Source: Crocinitomicaceae bacterium (GTDB lineage Bacteria > Bacteroidota > Bacteroidia > Flavobacteriales_D > Crocinitomicaceae). From it: a DNA stretch of 64,000 nucleotides. Numbering within the stretch: position 1 is the stretch's first letter; each line of letters starts with the position of its first letter. Location of the stretch: contig JAMLHA010000014.1 in the NCBI GenBank assembly GCA_023957475.1, positions 1 through 64,000 on the forward strand. Direction: 5' to 3'. The notes beneath the pieces are model-generated. The model was given only the letters and a program-made list of their open reading frames with translations, made no database searches and was not told the origin of the DNA. Both the position numbers and the translations under genes were made by a program. Positions 62,920 to 64,000 of the stretch are shown piece by piece.

Positions 62920-64000
62920 ATGAATAATTTGTTTGATGAATTTTCAAAACCGAGTTATACTGACTGGGTAAACAAATTAAATCAAGATTTAAAAGGCCAA
63001 TCGGAAGAATTGATTCAACGAAAGGATGAAATTGAGGAATTAAATTTTAATACCTATCAACATCAAGATTCAGTGAATACAGGAAGTAATCCTGCTTTTT
63101 CCAATTCATCAATTCGAGGAAACTTTTTAAAAGACAATCGTTGGGAAAACATGATTACCATTCATGTATCCAATGAAGGAGAAGCCAACAAAGCAGCATT
63201 AAAAGCTCTTAATATGGGCGTTACCTCGCTTCGTTTTGTTGTGCAAAAAGATACCAATTGGAATTTTTTAACAGAAGAAATCGGGTTATCTTATATTGAA
63301 ACCACTTTTGTTATTTCTTCTATTGATACTTATTTTGCTATATTGGATTTCTTTGGAACGACTTGTTCTTCCATCTATTTTGAAATTGAACCAACTGCAT
63401 TATCAGACAACGATTGGAGTTTATTAGTTGCAGCACTAAAGGAAAACCCACGTTACACCCTTATTGCAAATGGTTATGCGTTACAACAATGTGGTGCTAC
63501 AACCTGGCAAGAAGTTGGTTATTGTTTGGCTGTAGCTCATGAATCGCTATCAAATTTAATCAGCAATGGACTATCAATAGATGAAGCTGCCGCATGCATT
63601 CATTTCAATATAGGAGCTGGGGCCATCTATTTTTATGAGATTGCTAAAATTCGTGCATTGCGCATTTTATGGGCACGTATTTTAAAAGAATACCAACCAG
63701 TAGATAGTAAAACTTATTATGCTCGAATAACAGGGTTAACTGGTTTCATGAACAAATCGTTGAAAGATCCTTATACCAATTTATTGCGCCAAACAACCGA
63801 AGCAATGAGCTTACTTTTTAGCGGTGTTCATGCTATTTGTGTGCAACCATACGATACGTATTCTACAAATAAAGCTACGACACTTTCAACAAGAATGGCA
63901 AGCAATATTCCATTGATTTTACAAGAAGAAAGTTACCTCGACAAAGTCATAGACCCATTGGGTGGTAGCTATGCCGTTGAATACTTAACCAATGAAATTG
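62920..64000 (+). CDS. mutA: Methylmalonyl-CoA mutase small subunit, 5' part
   Basis: Open from ATG 62920 to the window edge (360 codons) without a stop, so the gene is cut by the window. The N-terminus (SYTDWVNKLNQDLKG) and later NIGAGAIYFYEIAKIRALRILW, the TGLTGFMNKSLKDPYTNLLRQTTEAM stretch, the GVHAICVQPYD motif and DPLGGSYAVEYLT are typical of the methylmalonyl-CoA mutase family. The divergent N-terminal segment indicates the small (beta) subunit, which pairs with the catalytic B12-binding MutB, usually encoded next. Converts methylmalonyl-CoA and succinyl-CoA in propionate metabolism. Confidence 0.9.
   Translation, partial: MNNLFDEFSKPSYTDWVNKLNQDLKGQSEELIQRKDEIEELNFNTYQHQDSVNTGSNPAFSNSSIRGNFLKDNRWENMITIHVSNEGEANKAALKALNMGVTSLRFVVQKDTNWNFLTEEIGLSYIETTFVISSIDTYFAILDFFGTTCSSIYFEIEPTALSDNDWSLLVAALKENPRYTLIANGYALQQCGATTWQEVGYCLAVAHESLSNLISNGLSIDEAAACIHFNIGAGAIYFYEIAKIRALRILWARILKEYQPVDSKTYYARITGLTGFMNKSLKDPYTNLLRQTTEAMSLLFSGVHAICVQPYDTYSTNKATTLSTRMASNIPLILQEESYLDKVIDPLGGSYAVEYLTNEI

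Overview
The window looks like the chromosome of an AT-rich member of the Bacteroidota, most likely Flavobacteriales (Crocinitomicaceae/Cryomorphaceae-like, by inference only). The evidence is the bamD-rpoZ-coaBC-DUF4835-recN cluster, purL-DUF4290-murA, a GldI-like FKBP lipoprotein, SpoIIE phosphatases joined to propeller/Y_Y_Y sensors, split methylmalonyl-CoA mutase, bacillithiol gene bshA, weak Shine-Dalgarno sequences, and repeated promoters of the Bacteroidota form TTG-N19-21-TAnnTTTG. No tRNA, rRNA or CRISPR array is visible.

Layout. 1-4.9 kb: ndk, an ECF sigma factor translationally coupled to a membrane-anchored PKD-type protein, a DUF454 protein and a LemA-TPM-TPM group. 4.9-12.0 kb (minus strand): pgm with a membrane-anchored glutamate-synthase-like protein, rocD, bshA, and an outer-membrane protein coupled to prmC. 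12.2-20 kb: an accessory island with a decayed RHS fragment and a type I restriction-modification operon (XRE regulator, hsdM, dinD-like, hsdS, GxxExxY protein, hsdR). 20-25 kb: a TonB-dependent receptor, the adk/hpt pair and divergent purK. 25-42 kb (plus strand): long co-directional runs with a giant sensor-phosphatase, dapA, a DHH phosphoesterase, two FKBP lipoproteins, an M23/LysM peptidase, the bamD-rpoZ-coaBC-DUF4835-recN operon, an MltF-like transglycosylase and miaA. 42-55.7 kb (minus strand): a hybrid histidine kinase with a sigma-54 response regulator, dapD, two DUF1573 proteins, acnB, and purL-DUF4290-murA. 55.7-57.6 kb: a degenerate patch containing an HNH/transposase chimera. 57.6-64 kb: thiolase, an M13 peptidase, a glycosyltransferase, a small secreted protein and the start of mutA at the right edge.

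Most of the window is conserved core: cell envelope (murA, dapA, dapD, bamD, MltF-like, M23), purine synthesis and salvage (purL, purK, hpt, adk, ndk), and carbon metabolism (acnB, thiolase, mutA). The most unusual part is the type I R-M operon. Its HsdS carries three perfect 12-bp TAEL-type repeats in the central spacer. Each conserved half of HsdS ends in the same ACCACGAAA repeat. A GxxExxY gene sits between two 34-bp perfect direct repeats of the same family just before hsdR. This looks like a specificity locus that can change by repeat slippage and recombination. Other points of note are an Asp in place of the catalytic Cys of MurA and several promoters that leave almost no 5' leader (bamD, purK, hpt).
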